Part shown: positions 49,749 through 58,732 of the stretch, one piece after another
Position numbering within the stretch: position 1 is the first letter of the stretch
Layout of the letters: every line of letters starts with the position of its first letter
Virus record (IMG/VR): IMGVR_UViG_3300032311_001249
Span: 1-64,000 of that record
Reading direction: 5' to 3' (one strand)
DNA: 64,000 nucleotides
Source of the DNA: a virus
Translations under genes and position numbers: made by a program
Notes under the pieces: model-generated
Database searches by the model: none
Told to the model about the DNA's origin: nothing
What the model saw: the letters and a program-made list of their open reading frames with translations, nothing else

Positions 49749-50031
49749 TTTGATTTTTAAGTTTTCCTTGCTCTTTTCTTTCTAAAAGAGCATAATTAGA
49801 CAAACTATTCATATTAAAATACTTTAACATGTCGTTATATTGATTTTGTAATCGTGAGTAATTATTAATAAATTCGCTCTCTTCGTATTCTAATAAACGA
49901 TATAATTCATTTTTAGAAATCCATAAATTATCAAAATAATCTTTTCTGATCTGTTCTACATCTCTATCATTAAAAATGATGTTGTATATTCTTTTTGCTT
50001 TAATTAAAAAAGTCTTCCACTGAAAATTCAT
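49738..50031 (-). CDS. Hypothetical helical protein (97 aa)
   Basis: Not recognised. It begins at ATG 50029-50031, overlapping the end of the polymerase gene by 32 bases (a start 8 codons upstream is possible). All-helical, aromatic and charged: MNFQWKTFLIKAKRIYNIIF, then ELYRLLEYEESEFINNYSRL. It is co-transcribed with the DNA polymerase. Confidence 0.55.
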   Translation of the reverse strand: MNFQWKTFLIKAKRIYNIIFNDRDVEQIRKDYFDNLWISKNELYRLLEYEESEFINNYSRLQNQYNDMLKYFNMNSLSNYALLERKEQGKLKNQKYS

Positions 50032-52615
50032 ATTGTTTTTTTGGGTTAGGTACATTCCATTTCAAAGCTTCAAAAATAGGAGTTAAACATTTAATAACGC
50101 ATTTTTCAAACATGGTTTCTTTATCAATTTGTAAATCAAATTCAACTGGAAAATTGTCTGTATAAGCTATTCCATCAATATTATATTTATTGTGTTTTAC
50201 ATACACCAACTTGATTTTTTTACCCTCTTCTATAAGAGGATATTTATTTTCTAAACCTAGTCTTTTGATCATTTCATTATAATATACACTCCATTTTACA
50301 TGTCTAGGACAACCCTTTTCTGTATTAAAACCAGTGGATTTATAATCTTTTAACACTTTGATGTTTGATCTTACAGCTATATCATTGATTGGCATGTTGA
50401 AAAAATCATCATAAGATTTAAAAAATTTTTCATCAGCTTTGTGCTTGTCAACAGAATCAAAAATACCTTTTACGATGTTTTTTATAATATCTTTGGTGTT
50501 ATCTGAAAAAGTGGATTTAACAACACTTAGACCTTTGTACTTCATTTTATCCATCTTAACACCCTCTGAATTTTTTATATTCATAATATAGTGTTTTTTA
50601 CCAACCCAAATTGCTTTGGGACAAGCACTTTCTCTTTTGAATTCAAATCTACAATCAATTGTATTAAAGGTTTCTATTGCCCACTCAACAACACCTTTAT
50701 TTAAGTTTTCAGAAATTTTTTGTTCTATCTCTTCAAATTCTTTGGTTAAATCACCGTTCTCATCAACTATGGTTGAATTTAGTTTTTTAAGAATATCATC
50801 TATGGATAATATGGCACTGTCCGTATCTTCTGCAATCACTCTGTCTTTCTCTGGTAGATTCCATTCATCTCTCATGTATTGATTGGCAATCTTGTCACTT
50901 TCTCTAATTAGTGCTTGTCCTGTAAGAGTGATGCTCTTGGCACAATCCAAATCATATAAAGCAAAAAATCTATTTGCAAGAACACCATAAGTGCTGTTCA
51001 AAAGAATTTTATACAGATATTGTTCTGTATCCAACTGACTTGCCAGCATTTTTTTACTAGAATACTCATCAGACTGTGGAGAAAGATTTGTTAATTCGTT
51101 CTCTATAGAAAGCATTTGTTTTTTAACCTTTTTTCTTTTTTGATATAAGTCGTCAACGAATTCGCTGCACAAGCCTTTGGTATTTTGATCAAAGATAATT
51201 CCAGCAGCACTCACGCACCAATTTTTTTGTTTTAGAATTTCTTTGAATCTGTTCTTAGGAATATCAATCATCATTTTCTTTTTGAAATGATAGATGGTGG
51301 TAATATCATTAGTTTCATTAGCTATTTTGGCTACTTTTGTCTCTGGACTGATATTAAGAGTAATGATGGTGTTGGGATACAAGCTGTTCAAGTCCATAAC
51401 CATCACATTCTCGTATAAACCCGGTTCAGGGTCTTTCACAAACCCTCCCGGTATTTTAGTTTTATCGCCATCATCTTGAGTTGTGATGATTCTGTTTTGT
51501 AGCATTGCTTGTTTAGCAATAATACCATTAATAATTGCCACTTTACCAAGAGCTTTATCAATATTACAAAATCCACTAAATGCACTAAATTTAGCAACAT
51601 CTAGATATTTTCTTTTCTTTTCCAAATCAACCAGCAACTTAACGTCCCATATATTGTAATTTATAAAACGATTCCATTCTTTTTTAGCAAGATCAAGAAG
51701 AGATGTGTCTCCGTATTCTAATTTACCATATCCTAGTTCTTCATTACAAACAAAATCCAAACTATCGCTCTCTCTTTCACCGGGAGTAAATGTTTTATAT
51801 AAAACCATGTAATCCAAGTGAGATATTCCTCCTATATTATATTCTGTATAAGTCTGAGAAAATTTATTCTCTTTCTCATGACCATTTATATAATCCACAG
51901 GACTAAGAACTGATGATTTACCTTCTCCAAACACCTTTTCTATTCTATGAACAATATAAGGCAAGTCGAAAGAATAAGAGTTGTATCCAACTAATAAATC
52001 TGGAAAATTAGCTCTCCAGTATCTTATGAATTTTTTAAGTAAATCCTTTTCGGACAAACAAAAAGTATATACTATTTCTTCTGGTTCTATGTCTTTTAAA
52101 TGATCTTTACAAGAATAGAAATCGTACTTCTTACAGCCCCACACAAAATACTTTTTAGCAAAACTATCATATATAGTTATACTGGTTATTTCAAATTTGG
52201 CTTCTTTAGCATCAGGAAATTCATCAGCAATAACTTCTATGTCATAGTAAAAGATTCTAAGAGGCTGACTAGACAGTTCTGTTATATTCTTATCATAATA
52301 CTTCTCCAGTAAATATTGCTGTGTTGCTGGTAAATTGAAATATTTTTCTCCTTTATATTTTTTAAGAAATTCGTTTCTGTCCCACTCTGTTGTAAACTCT
52401 TTTTTTGATAAAGAAACTCCATCAATCCCAATTGCATCACATCTTTTCTTATCAGGAGAAGAGATGTACAAGTAAGGTCTAAATACCTCTTTCTTGTACA
52501 TTCCTTGCCCGTTTTCATCATAAGTCCAGTGATGAATAGTGGAACGCTTTTTATCGTAGAATATATTTCTTAACATAGACTGCAATATAGGCAAATTCCA
52601 TGATGTTTGCAACAA
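50000..52615 (-). CDS. 43: gp43-like family B DNA polymerase
   Basis: 871 aa (T4 gp43 898 aa). Exonuclease motif I has D125-I-E127 in IFYYDIEVIA; Exo II is GYNSYSFDLPYI; Exo III is YNIWDVKLL. Polymerase motifs are A VMDLNSLYPNTII, B KILLNSTYGVLANRF and C IAEDTDSAI. The C-terminal FSVEDFFN is a probable clamp-binding tip (T4 SLDFLFG). It is the replicative enzyme with proofreading. The start is uncertain: TTG 52613-52615 gives the T4-like N-terminal strand, while the first in-frame ATG is at 52576. Confidence 0.95.
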   Translation of the reverse strand: MLQTSWNLPILQSMLRNIFYDKKRSTIHHWTYDENGQGMYKKEVFRPYLYISSPDKKRCDAIGIDGVSLSKKEFTTEWDRNEFLKKYKGEKYFNLPATQQYLLEKYYDKNITELSSQPLRIFYYDIEVIADEFPDAKEAKFEITSITIYDSFAKKYFVWGCKKYDFYSCKDHLKDIEPEEIVYTFCLSEKDLLKKFIRYWRANFPDLLVGYNSYSFDLPYIVHRIEKVFGEGKSSVLSPVDYINGHEKENKFSQTYTEYNIGGISHLDYMVLYKTFTPGERESDSLDFVCNEELGYGKLEYGDTSLLDLAKKEWNRFINYNIWDVKLLVDLEKKRKYLDVAKFSAFSGFCNIDKALGKVAIINGIIAKQAMLQNRIITTQDDGDKTKIPGGFVKDPEPGLYENVMVMDLNSLYPNTIITLNISPETKVAKIANETNDITTIYHFKKKMMIDIPKNRFKEILKQKNWCVSAAGIIFDQNTKGLCSEFVDDLYQKRKKVKKQMLSIENELTNLSPQSDEYSSKKMLASQLDTEQYLYKILLNSTYGVLANRFFALYDLDCAKSITLTGQALIRESDKIANQYMRDEWNLPEKDRVIAEDTDSAILSIDDILKKLNSTIVDENGDLTKEFEEIEQKISENLNKGVVEWAIETFNTIDCRFEFKRESACPKAIWVGKKHYIMNIKNSEGVKMDKMKYKGLSVVKSTFSDNTKDIIKNIVKGIFDSVDKHKADEKFFKSYDDFFNMPINDIAVRSNIKVLKDYKSTGFNTEKGCPRHVKWSVYYNEMIKRLGLENKYPLIEEGKKIKLVYVKHNKYNIDGIAYTDNFPVEFDLQIDKETMFEKCVIKCLTPIFEALKWNVPNPKKQYEFSVEDFFN

Positions 52616-52620
52616 TTAAC

Positions 52621-53970
52621 TTATACAAATTGAGAAAGATTGTTTTTATAGAAATATTTGTTTTCTTTTCTTTTTTCACTACCATATTCTGTAGTGTAGA
52701 TTAGCATATGCTCTTCCAAATGATCTTGTAAAATATATTCGCTAGCATATGATCTGACATATTTGGCAGCATTCATATAAGAGTTTTCGTCTTTTAATAA
52801 ATCGTCCATCATTTTGAACATTTGTTCTGATGTATCAAACAGATATTTCCAACCATTAAAATTATAACAATCTAAATTTTGAGCAACACAAGGGATACCT
52901 TGCATGCCAGCTTCTGTTAGTTTTATATTAGCTTTTGATCTAGAGAAATTGTTATCTTGTAAAGGTGCTATGCATAAATCAACATCAAGAGATTTTAATT
53001 TTTCTGTATAGTCTGTGATAGCAGCCCAATCATGAAACTCTATACCTTTGTTTATGTATTCTCTTAAACGCATTGGTAATGCACCAAAAAATACCCATTC
53101 ATATTTTTTGTCTATGGTTATATCTTTTATTATAGAATCCACTACATGACCGAAATCATCTTTTTGACCAACCTTGTTGGTTACATCAAAGTGTGTTCCG
53201 CTACCAGCATATAAAATTCTTGGTTTTGTTTTATGCTTTTTGTATTTTTGTCTGATTTTATCTTCATCAAAACCTTTATCAAACCAATTTTTAGGAGCAT
53301 AGTTAGGAATAACAGAAATCTTGTCAAAATTCAACCATTTCTTGTAGTGATTTTTCATGTATTCAGAAACAACGGTCATTTCATCAACATATTTCATCAT
53401 TTCTCTAACAGTGTTTAATACTGTATCTCCTTCAAAAGCACTCTTACAAACATTGTAGTCTGGAATATCTTGTGATGGGCAAACCACATCATCAACTTCC
53501 CAAATAATTCTAAATCCTTTACCAGTATCTTTTTTGATTTGATCCGATATGTTTCTTAGAAATTTTATAAACTCAAGTTGAGGTGCAGTGCATTGTCTTT
53601 GTAGTTTAACAGCATCAATACCCAGATAGAATTGGCCTATAGTGACCATCTGATACAGAGTCATTACAACAGCCTTGTTGTGAGCTAAAAGCTCTTCTGA
53701 GGGCCAAAGCATGCGCCAAAAGGCACAACCACTCTGGTCAGCACAATAGTTTATTATTCTGGGCAATCCTTCTCCCGGAACTGGTATTTTCACATTAGAA
53801 TCTGGGGAGTATTTTATTAATTTAGAGTTTTTGTCTCCAAAGATTGATGGACCGAACTTTTTGAAAAATGGAAAACTTAAATTAGAATATTCGTTATAAG
53901 AAATCTGATTTTTCTGTGTTGGTTTTATATTAGGAACTTTAGAATTAGAACTAGAGACTATTGTTGGCAT
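52621..53970 (-). CDS. Glycosyltransferase, GT-B fold (GT4-like)
   Basis: 449 aa. An N-terminal half has RIIWEVDDVVCPSQDIPDYN; then VSEYMKNHY and SVIPNY, as in GT4 enzymes; the C-terminal half has RILYAGSGTHFDV and the donor-site segment KANIKLTEAGMQGIPCVAQN, a GT4 E-x7-E/GxP-type motif. It lies between the polymerase and gp46 and may be a cytoplasmic enzyme acting on a lipid-linked glycan or a phage protein. A CTTAAATA late-type box lies 5 nt before its ATG, suggesting late expression although its neighbours are replication genes. Confidence 0.75.
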   Translation of the reverse strand: MPTIVSSSNSKVPNIKPTQKNQISYNEYSNLSFPFFKKFGPSIFGDKNSKLIKYSPDSNVKIPVPGEGLPRIINYCADQSGCAFWRMLWPSEELLAHNKAVVMTLYQMVTIGQFYLGIDAVKLQRQCTAPQLEFIKFLRNISDQIKKDTGKGFRIIWEVDDVVCPSQDIPDYNVCKSAFEGDTVLNTVREMMKYVDEMTVVSEYMKNHYKKWLNFDKISVIPNYAPKNWFDKGFDEDKIRQKYKKHKTKPRILYAGSGTHFDVTNKVGQKDDFGHVVDSIIKDITIDKKYEWVFFGALPMRLREYINKGIEFHDWAAITDYTEKLKSLDVDLCIAPLQDNNFSRSKANIKLTEAGMQGIPCVAQNLDCYNFNGWKYLFDTSEQMFKMMDDLLKDENSYMNAAKYVRSYASEYILQDHLEEHMLIYTTEYGSEKRKENKYFYKNNLSQFV

Positions 53971-53975
53971 AATTT

Positions 53976-53983
53976 TATTTAAG
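53976..53983 (-). promoter_or_regulatory. Possible late promoter box CTTAAATA for the GT4-like gene
   Basis: Two mismatches from TATAAATA, with the standard 5-nt gap to ATG 53970. Confidence 0.3.
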
Positions 53984-53991
53984 AGTCATTT

Positions 53992-55731
53992 CTAAAAATT
54001 CAATCTTGTTATTTTATTTTCTTTTATCAAATCTATGGTTCTACAGTTATAAGCTTCTACGTTGTGACTACGATGAGTCACTATCATATAACACTCATCT
54101 TGATTTTCTTGTAATAAATCTATTATATTCTGCATTCCGCTGCCACATAATGCACTATCAAAAAGTTCATCCATAACAGTTATGTTTATATTAACTCCAC
54201 TTTGTATTCTTCTTATATCTCTGAATGAAAACAACATGGCAAAATCTACTCTTTTCTGCTCTCCTCCAGAAAGACTACCATAAGAATATTCTTGATCATC
54301 TATGCTTTTGAATTTCTCTTCAAAAAATTCATCAAAATAAACTCTAAATGGAGAATGTAATCTTATCAAATAATGATTTATTCTATTATTAAGAGAGTCT
54401 ATGATCTTTTTAATCATGATGCTTTTTATTCCTGTTGGACTAGTGGCTTCTTTGACTATTTCTGCTAGTCTGCTTTTTTCTGATGCGCTAGAAAATTCAT
54501 TCTGACATTCTTTTATTTTCTCAGCAATTAATTTTATTTTTTCTGAAAAAGGATTTTCTTGATTTTTAGCTTTGTCCAAAGATTGTTGTAAAGATTCTAT
54601 CTCTAATTTACTCTTTATAAATTTCTCTTTTTCAACGACCATATTTTTTAAATCATTCTCTATATTTCTAACAGAATTTCTGTAGTCTAGCACTTCGTTG
54701 GTCACTTTGTTTATTGCAAGTTGTAATTTATCTATTTTGGTCTGAACATCATTTATCTTGATTTTTAAATCATTTTTTTCATCTTCTATTTGTTGTTTAT
54801 TGTGTTGCTCAAATGGTCTCTTACAAGAAGGACATTCCAACAGAGTTCCAGAAAGAGCAGACAAGTTTTTTTTCAACTGATTTTGTTCAGCTTGAATTTC
54901 TAATTTCTTTTTTATTCCAGCATTTATCTTGGTTTCCTTCTCTTGTATTATTTGTAGAATTTCTGTTTTTTTATTCTCAAGGTCGATCATTTTTTGAGAA
55001 TTATCAACTGGCTGAACATTCTGACAGTTGGTTATTTTTGCTTGCAATGTATTTATTTCTTCTCTTTTTTTAGCATCAAAGTTGTCATGATAAATCTTGT
55101 CATTCTCATAATCTCTTTGTCTAATAGTTAATTCTTGATATTTTTTGCTTTTAACATCTTCTATGTTTTTGTATTCTTCTTTGCTTAATCTGTTCCATTC
55201 TGTGAAAAATTCCAAGCCAAGAATACCTTCTATAAACTTGGTTTTCATTTCTTTTTTCTGATTTAAGAAATTCATAGAATCCTTGTTGGTCATTACTATG
55301 GTATTGGTAAACATGGTTTTTGATATACCAATTCTATCAATAATATCTTTTGTTGTTTCTGGTATGCTTTTTGTGAAATTATCACTGTCTCCATTAACAC
55401 TCAAAATTAATTTTTTAGGACTCAGACTTCTGACTATGTGTAATTCATCATCATTAACTTTTAACCATCCTTCTACTATACAAGTTTTGCCGCCATATTT
55501 ATTAGGAATTAAACTCTGGTTTATATCTCTATAAGTTTCTCCGAAAAGAAGAAAGGATAATGATTCTACTATAAGGCTTGTTTTACCAACGCCATTATAA
55601 GAATCATTATCCTTATTGTATCCTGTTACAAAAGTGATGCCTTTTTGAAATTGTATTTCTATAGGATCATCTCCATAAGAGAGGAAATTACGAACTTTTA
55701 TTTTTTTAAATTCTACTGTTTTTGAACTCAC
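53992..55731 (-). CDS. 46: gp46-like recombination endonuclease subunit (Rad50/SbcC family)
   Basis: 579 aa (T4 gp46 560 aa). Walker A is GYNKDNDSYNGVGKT (37-51). A long coiled coil is broken by a zinc hook with CPSC (in LLECPSCKRPFEQH). The ABC signature is SLSGGEQKRVDFAMLF, and Walker B is INITVMDELFDSAL followed by a His switch (IVTHRSH). It works with the gp47 nuclease in end resection. gp47 is not adjacent here. The start is GTG (55729-55731). Confidence 0.9.
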   Translation of the reverse strand: MSSKTVEFKKIKVRNFLSYGDDPIEIQFQKGITFVTGYNKDNDSYNGVGKTSLIVESLSFLLFGETYRDINQSLIPNKYGGKTCIVEGWLKVNDDELHIVRSLSPKKLILSVNGDSDNFTKSIPETTKDIIDRIGISKTMFTNTIVMTNKDSMNFLNQKKEMKTKFIEGILGLEFFTEWNRLSKEEYKNIEDVKSKKYQELTIRQRDYENDKIYHDNFDAKKREEINTLQAKITNCQNVQPVDNSQKMIDLENKKTEILQIIQEKETKINAGIKKKLEIQAEQNQLKKNLSALSGTLLECPSCKRPFEQHNKQQIEDEKNDLKIKINDVQTKIDKLQLAINKVTNEVLDYRNSVRNIENDLKNMVVEKEKFIKSKLEIESLQQSLDKAKNQENPFSEKIKLIAEKIKECQNEFSSASEKSRLAEIVKEATSPTGIKSIMIKKIIDSLNNRINHYLIRLHSPFRVYFDEFFEEKFKSIDDQEYSYGSLSGGEQKRVDFAMLFSFRDIRRIQSGVNINITVMDELFDSALCGSGMQNIIDLLQENQDECYMIVTHRSHNVEAYNCRTIDLIKENKITRLNF

Positions 55732-55755
55732 AGTATAATTTACATCATTAAATCA

Positions 55756-55965
55756 TTATTTCAACGAATCTTGTACTGTTTTTAGTTGTTCTTGTGTTAT
55801 TTCATTGTTCATAAATTTTTTCAGGGCTTCTGAAAGAATTGAGAATTTTTGAGCTTCCACTTGAGATGCTGATTGTTGTTCTGCTGGTGAATGCTGTTGA
55901 TACTGGCTTGTTCCAAGATGATCACCGGGTCTTGTTATGCCAAAGGCTTTTGCTGTTGTCATCAT
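55756..55965 (-). CDS. Hypothetical small protein (69 aa)
   Basis: Not recognised. It begins MMTTAKAFGITRPGDHLGTS, then a glutamine/serine-rich stretch and a C-terminal helix (LSEALKKFMNNEITQEQLKT). The ATG at 55963-55965 is preferred over a start 12 codons upstream, which would run into the preceding gene's end. It lies between the glycan island and gp46. Confidence 0.5.
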   Translation of the reverse strand: MMTTAKAFGITRPGDHLGTSQYQQHSPAEQQSASQVEAQKFSILSEALKKFMNNEITQEQLKTVQDSLK

Positions 55966-55997
55966 AATAAAGTTATTTAAAAGAAAAAAACAAAATT

Positions 55998-56585
55998 TCA
56001 ATCTATTATTTTACACATCTCATAACTTTCCATATTTTCTATTGCTGTGCGTTTGATGTAATATGTTTCTTTATATTTTTTTATAAAATTTTGAAGATCA
56101 TTATTAGTAGTATTAAATTTATTATTGGTGTCGTCATTTTCATGAGGCCAATATTCAAAGATTATTTTTCGAATATTGTATTTATTTAATTCTAAACTAT
56201 TTAAAATTCTTAAATCTAAACCTTCACAATCTAAATATAAAATTTCTATTTCCGTAATATTTTTGTCTATCAAATACTTTTCTAATTTACAACTTTTACA
56301 TGTAATAACAGAACTATAATTTAATGTTCGTCTGTTCATAAGAGATGAGTGACCATGTGAATCAAAAATATATAATTGTATTTCTTTATCTTCTGTATCG
56401 GTTATAGCAATATTATCTATGATTATGTTTTTATTTTGAATTTCTGAATAATTTTTACTAAGTTCATCTATTAAAAAATGATTAGCTTCTATCAGAAATA
56501 TATTAGCTTTATCTTTAATATCTGAGATTATTTGTTTAAAATAATCATTTCCTACGTTTGCTCCTATTTGAATATAATTTTTCAT
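55998..56585 (-). CDS. FkbM-family methyltransferase 1
   Basis: 195 aa. The SAM-binding motif I is YIQIGANVGNDYF. FLIEANHFLIDEL (acidic motif), then NIAITDTEDKEIQLY and ILYLDCEGLDLRIL follow the FkbM order. FkbM enzymes O-methylate sugars or small molecules; in a glycosyltransferase cluster it probably methylates a glycan. It differs clearly from the second FkbM gene in the island. Confidence 0.8.
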   Translation of the reverse strand: MKNYIQIGANVGNDYFKQIISDIKDKANIFLIEANHFLIDELSKNYSEIQNKNIIIDNIAITDTEDKEIQLYIFDSHGHSSLMNRRTLNYSSVITCKSCKLEKYLIDKNITEIEILYLDCEGLDLRILNSLELNKYNIRKIIFEYWPHENDDTNNKFNTTNNDLQNFIKKYKETYYIKRTAIENMESYEMCKIID

Positions 56586-56650
56586 AAATTGAATGTATAA
56601 TAATATTTATTGTGATATTTTTATATACTCAAATACACAAACTAAACATC

Positions 56651-57346
56651 TCATATATTTATTAATTTATTATCATTTAGTTCACCTGAAAGATCACCGT
56701 TATTTCGCAATAATACAAATTCCATTTTTGATCTAGAAATATTCAAATTTTTATATAAGATACAAAATTTCAAAAATGTTTCATAATGAAATCTTCCGCC
56801 CAAATCAATGTAATAATCAAGTAGGTCTAATCTATTACACAAAAAATTCATATTTTCTGAGTTAGAAAAATAAAAACGATCATTATAACCATGATGATCA
56901 TCGTGATCTGTAGTATAAACATAATTTTTCATATTCCAATTTTCTATAGTTTTCTCTAAACTTGTATTATTGACTACGAGAATATCCGGTCTTATTCTTA
57001 CAACTATATCATATTCAAAATTATTTTTATTTTCATATTTATATTTAAGTTCGTTGCATTTTTTTAAACAATATAATTGTCTTAATAAACCTTGAACAGA
57101 CACTTCTTGTCTTTTAGTTTGGCTGTATCTCGGATGTTCTGTTACACATATACGATCTTCTATTAAAACATCTTTTATATGTGCATCGTTTTCTAAATAA
57201 TGTAATTTATGTATATCTGGATCATCGTTCCAAGTATAATAAAAAATATCATAGTCTGTAAACATATTTAAGACTTTTTCTTTTAGTATAAAAAAAATTT
57301 TATCTATACTTCTCAATTCACCAGAAAAACAAAATGCTGTTTTCAC
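56651..57346 (-). CDS. Glycan-cluster protein, possible glycosyltransferase (231 aa)
   Basis: A GTG start at 57344-57346 overlaps the preceding TGA by 4 bases (GTGA) and gives the usual N-terminus KTAFCFSGELRS; a longer in-frame extension was rejected. Inner strand-helix units with YDIFYYTWND and YDIVVRIRPDILV suggest a GT-A-type nucleotide-sugar fold, found in capsule and O-antigen clusters. The exact family is unclear. Confidence 0.65.
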   Translation of the reverse strand: MKTAFCFSGELRSIDKIFFILKEKVLNMFTDYDIFYYTWNDDPDIHKLHYLENDAHIKDVLIEDRICVTEHPRYSQTKRQEVSVQGLLRQLYCLKKCNELKYKYENKNNFEYDIVVRIRPDILVVNNTSLEKTIENWNMKNYVYTTDHDDHHGYNDRFYFSNSENMNFLCNRLDLLDYYIDLGGRFHYETFLKFCILYKNLNISRSKMEFVLLRNNGDLSGELNDNKLINI

Positions 57347-57960
57347 GATTTTAAATAAAATCCATCCCCCCAAGTTCCTCCTTCCCAATTAGATTCGACC
57401 CTATAAAACCCATAGTTTTGTAAAAAATCGTCTAATTCTTCAACCATACAACATCCTTCGTACAACTCTTTATTATTTATTTCAGCTATAATATACTGTA
57501 TATTGTTTAATGTTTTTTTTGCTCCTTTTAAAACTTCTAATTCATATCCTTGAACATCAATAGATATAAAATTATAGCTAATGTCGAAACAGAAACTATC
57601 CATAGTTTCGACATTAACATCAACCATATGTTCAAATTGTATATGAGGATATTGTTCTGTATGTAATTTAGGTTTTAATAAAGAATTGCTCTGTCCTTGA
57701 TTTGCATTTTCTACAAACATAGGTATAATTTTTTTTTCAGAACCTAAAGCTATATTATGATAATTGATATTTTTGAAATTGTTTGTATTTTGTTTTAAGA
57801 TATTGAATGTGAACGGATGAGGTTCAAAAATATCAATCACGCATTCTGGATTTATGTCTTTATATAATTTTATTTCTTGTCCAAAATGACCACCTACATG
57901 AATTATATTTTTTATATTCATGTTATATTTTTTAATTAAAGATTTTAAATCAAACAGCAT
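57343..57960 (-). CDS. FkbM-family methyltransferase 2
   Basis: 205 aa. SAM motif I is IIHVGGHFGQEIKLY, the acidic residue is in VIDIFEPHPFTFN, and ISIDVQGYELEVLKGAKKTL is the FkbM post-motif. It is translationally coupled with its neighbours: one base after the GT11 stop at its start and a 4-base overlap at its end. It is a probable sugar O-methyltransferase. Confidence 0.85.
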   Translation of the reverse strand: MLFDLKSLIKKYNMNIKNIIHVGGHFGQEIKLYKDINPECVIDIFEPHPFTFNILKQNTNNFKNINYHNIALGSEKKIIPMFVENANQGQSNSLLKPKLHTEQYPHIQFEHMVDVNVETMDSFCFDISYNFISIDVQGYELEVLKGAKKTLNNIQYIIAEINNKELYEGCCMVEELDDFLQNYGFYRVESNWEGGTWGDGFYLKS

Positions 57961-57961
57961 A

Positions 57962-58699
57962 TTAAATTTCTATTTTTATCATATCATCTCTGTAAACATC
58001 AGAGACATCATAGCTAACATTAAACCATATATTAGGAGCTAGTGTAATTTTATTTTTACCTAAATAACTTCCCCACCAACCAAAAGAGCTATTAGAAATT
58101 ATAGCAAAATCAGATTGAGATATAGTTTTTAAATCTTGTAATTCATCAGATGAAACAAATTCATAATCTATATTATCTGGTATATATTTACTTGCATAAT
58201 GATAGTTATCTGAAACAATTTTAAATGATATATTTTCATTTATTGATAATACATAGTTTATTGCATTTTCAAAATATTTAGGAGTAATTATATTAAATGT
58301 ATTATTAAAAAGATAATCGCCCGTTCTTATTTGAATTACACAAACATTAGTAGGTTCATTACTACAATTAAATTCTAGTAAATTATTTATATCTTCTTTT
58401 TTATTCAAAAAATATTTTTCTGTTTGAAAAAATCCCTCTAATAATAAATCTTCTGAATATTCTATATCAGTATAATTGAATTGAGGTTCCTTGTAAAGAA
58501 CTTTTGATTCGTGATTAGTCTTCTGTATATTTTTAAATATAGAATCTATATAAGTGTTTATAGAATTCCCCTGTCCACGACCTCTATCTAAATTAGGATT
58601 TATTCCATATTCTCCGTTATTTTGTTTTGCCAAGTAATAACCAACTATCACTTGGAATAATTGATTTCCTAAACCTCCTTTATATATGCTTGTTATCAT
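57962..58699 (-). CDS. GT11 fucosyltransferase-like protein
   Basis: 245 aa. Family GT11 motifs are all present: the N-terminal GGLGNQLFQ (residues 8-16), the IQIRTGDY motif (HxRxGDY type), and the C-terminal SDFAIISNSSFGWWGSYL. GT11 enzymes transfer fucose from GDP-fucose, usually in alpha-1,2 linkage. GDP-fucose synthesis genes are not seen in the window, so the donor would come from the host or from genes outside. Two perfect TATAAATA boxes precede the gene, so it is likely a late gene. Confidence 0.85.
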   Translation of the reverse strand: MITSIYKGGLGNQLFQVIVGYYLAKQNNGEYGINPNLDRGRGQGNSINTYIDSIFKNIQKTNHESKVLYKEPQFNYTDIEYSEDLLLEGFFQTEKYFLNKKEDINNLLEFNCSNEPTNVCVIQIRTGDYLFNNTFNIITPKYFENAINYVLSINENISFKIVSDNYHYASKYIPDNIDYEFVSSDELQDLKTISQSDFAIISNSSFGWWGSYLGKNKITLAPNIWFNVSYDVSDVYRDDMIKIEI

Positions 58700-58706
58700 A
58701 AGTTTT

Positions 58707-58714
58707 TATTTATA
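58707..58714 (-). promoter_or_regulatory. Late promoter box TATAAATA for the fucosyltransferase (proximal)
   Basis: Perfect consensus, 7 nt before ATG 58699. Confidence 0.6.
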
Positions 58715-58718
58715 TTGA

Positions 58719-58726
58719 TATTTATA
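58719..58726 (-). promoter_or_regulatory. Late promoter box TATAAATA (distal, tandem)
   Basis: A second perfect copy 12 bp upstream of the proximal box. Confidence 0.5.
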
Positions 58727-58732
58727 TTTTTT

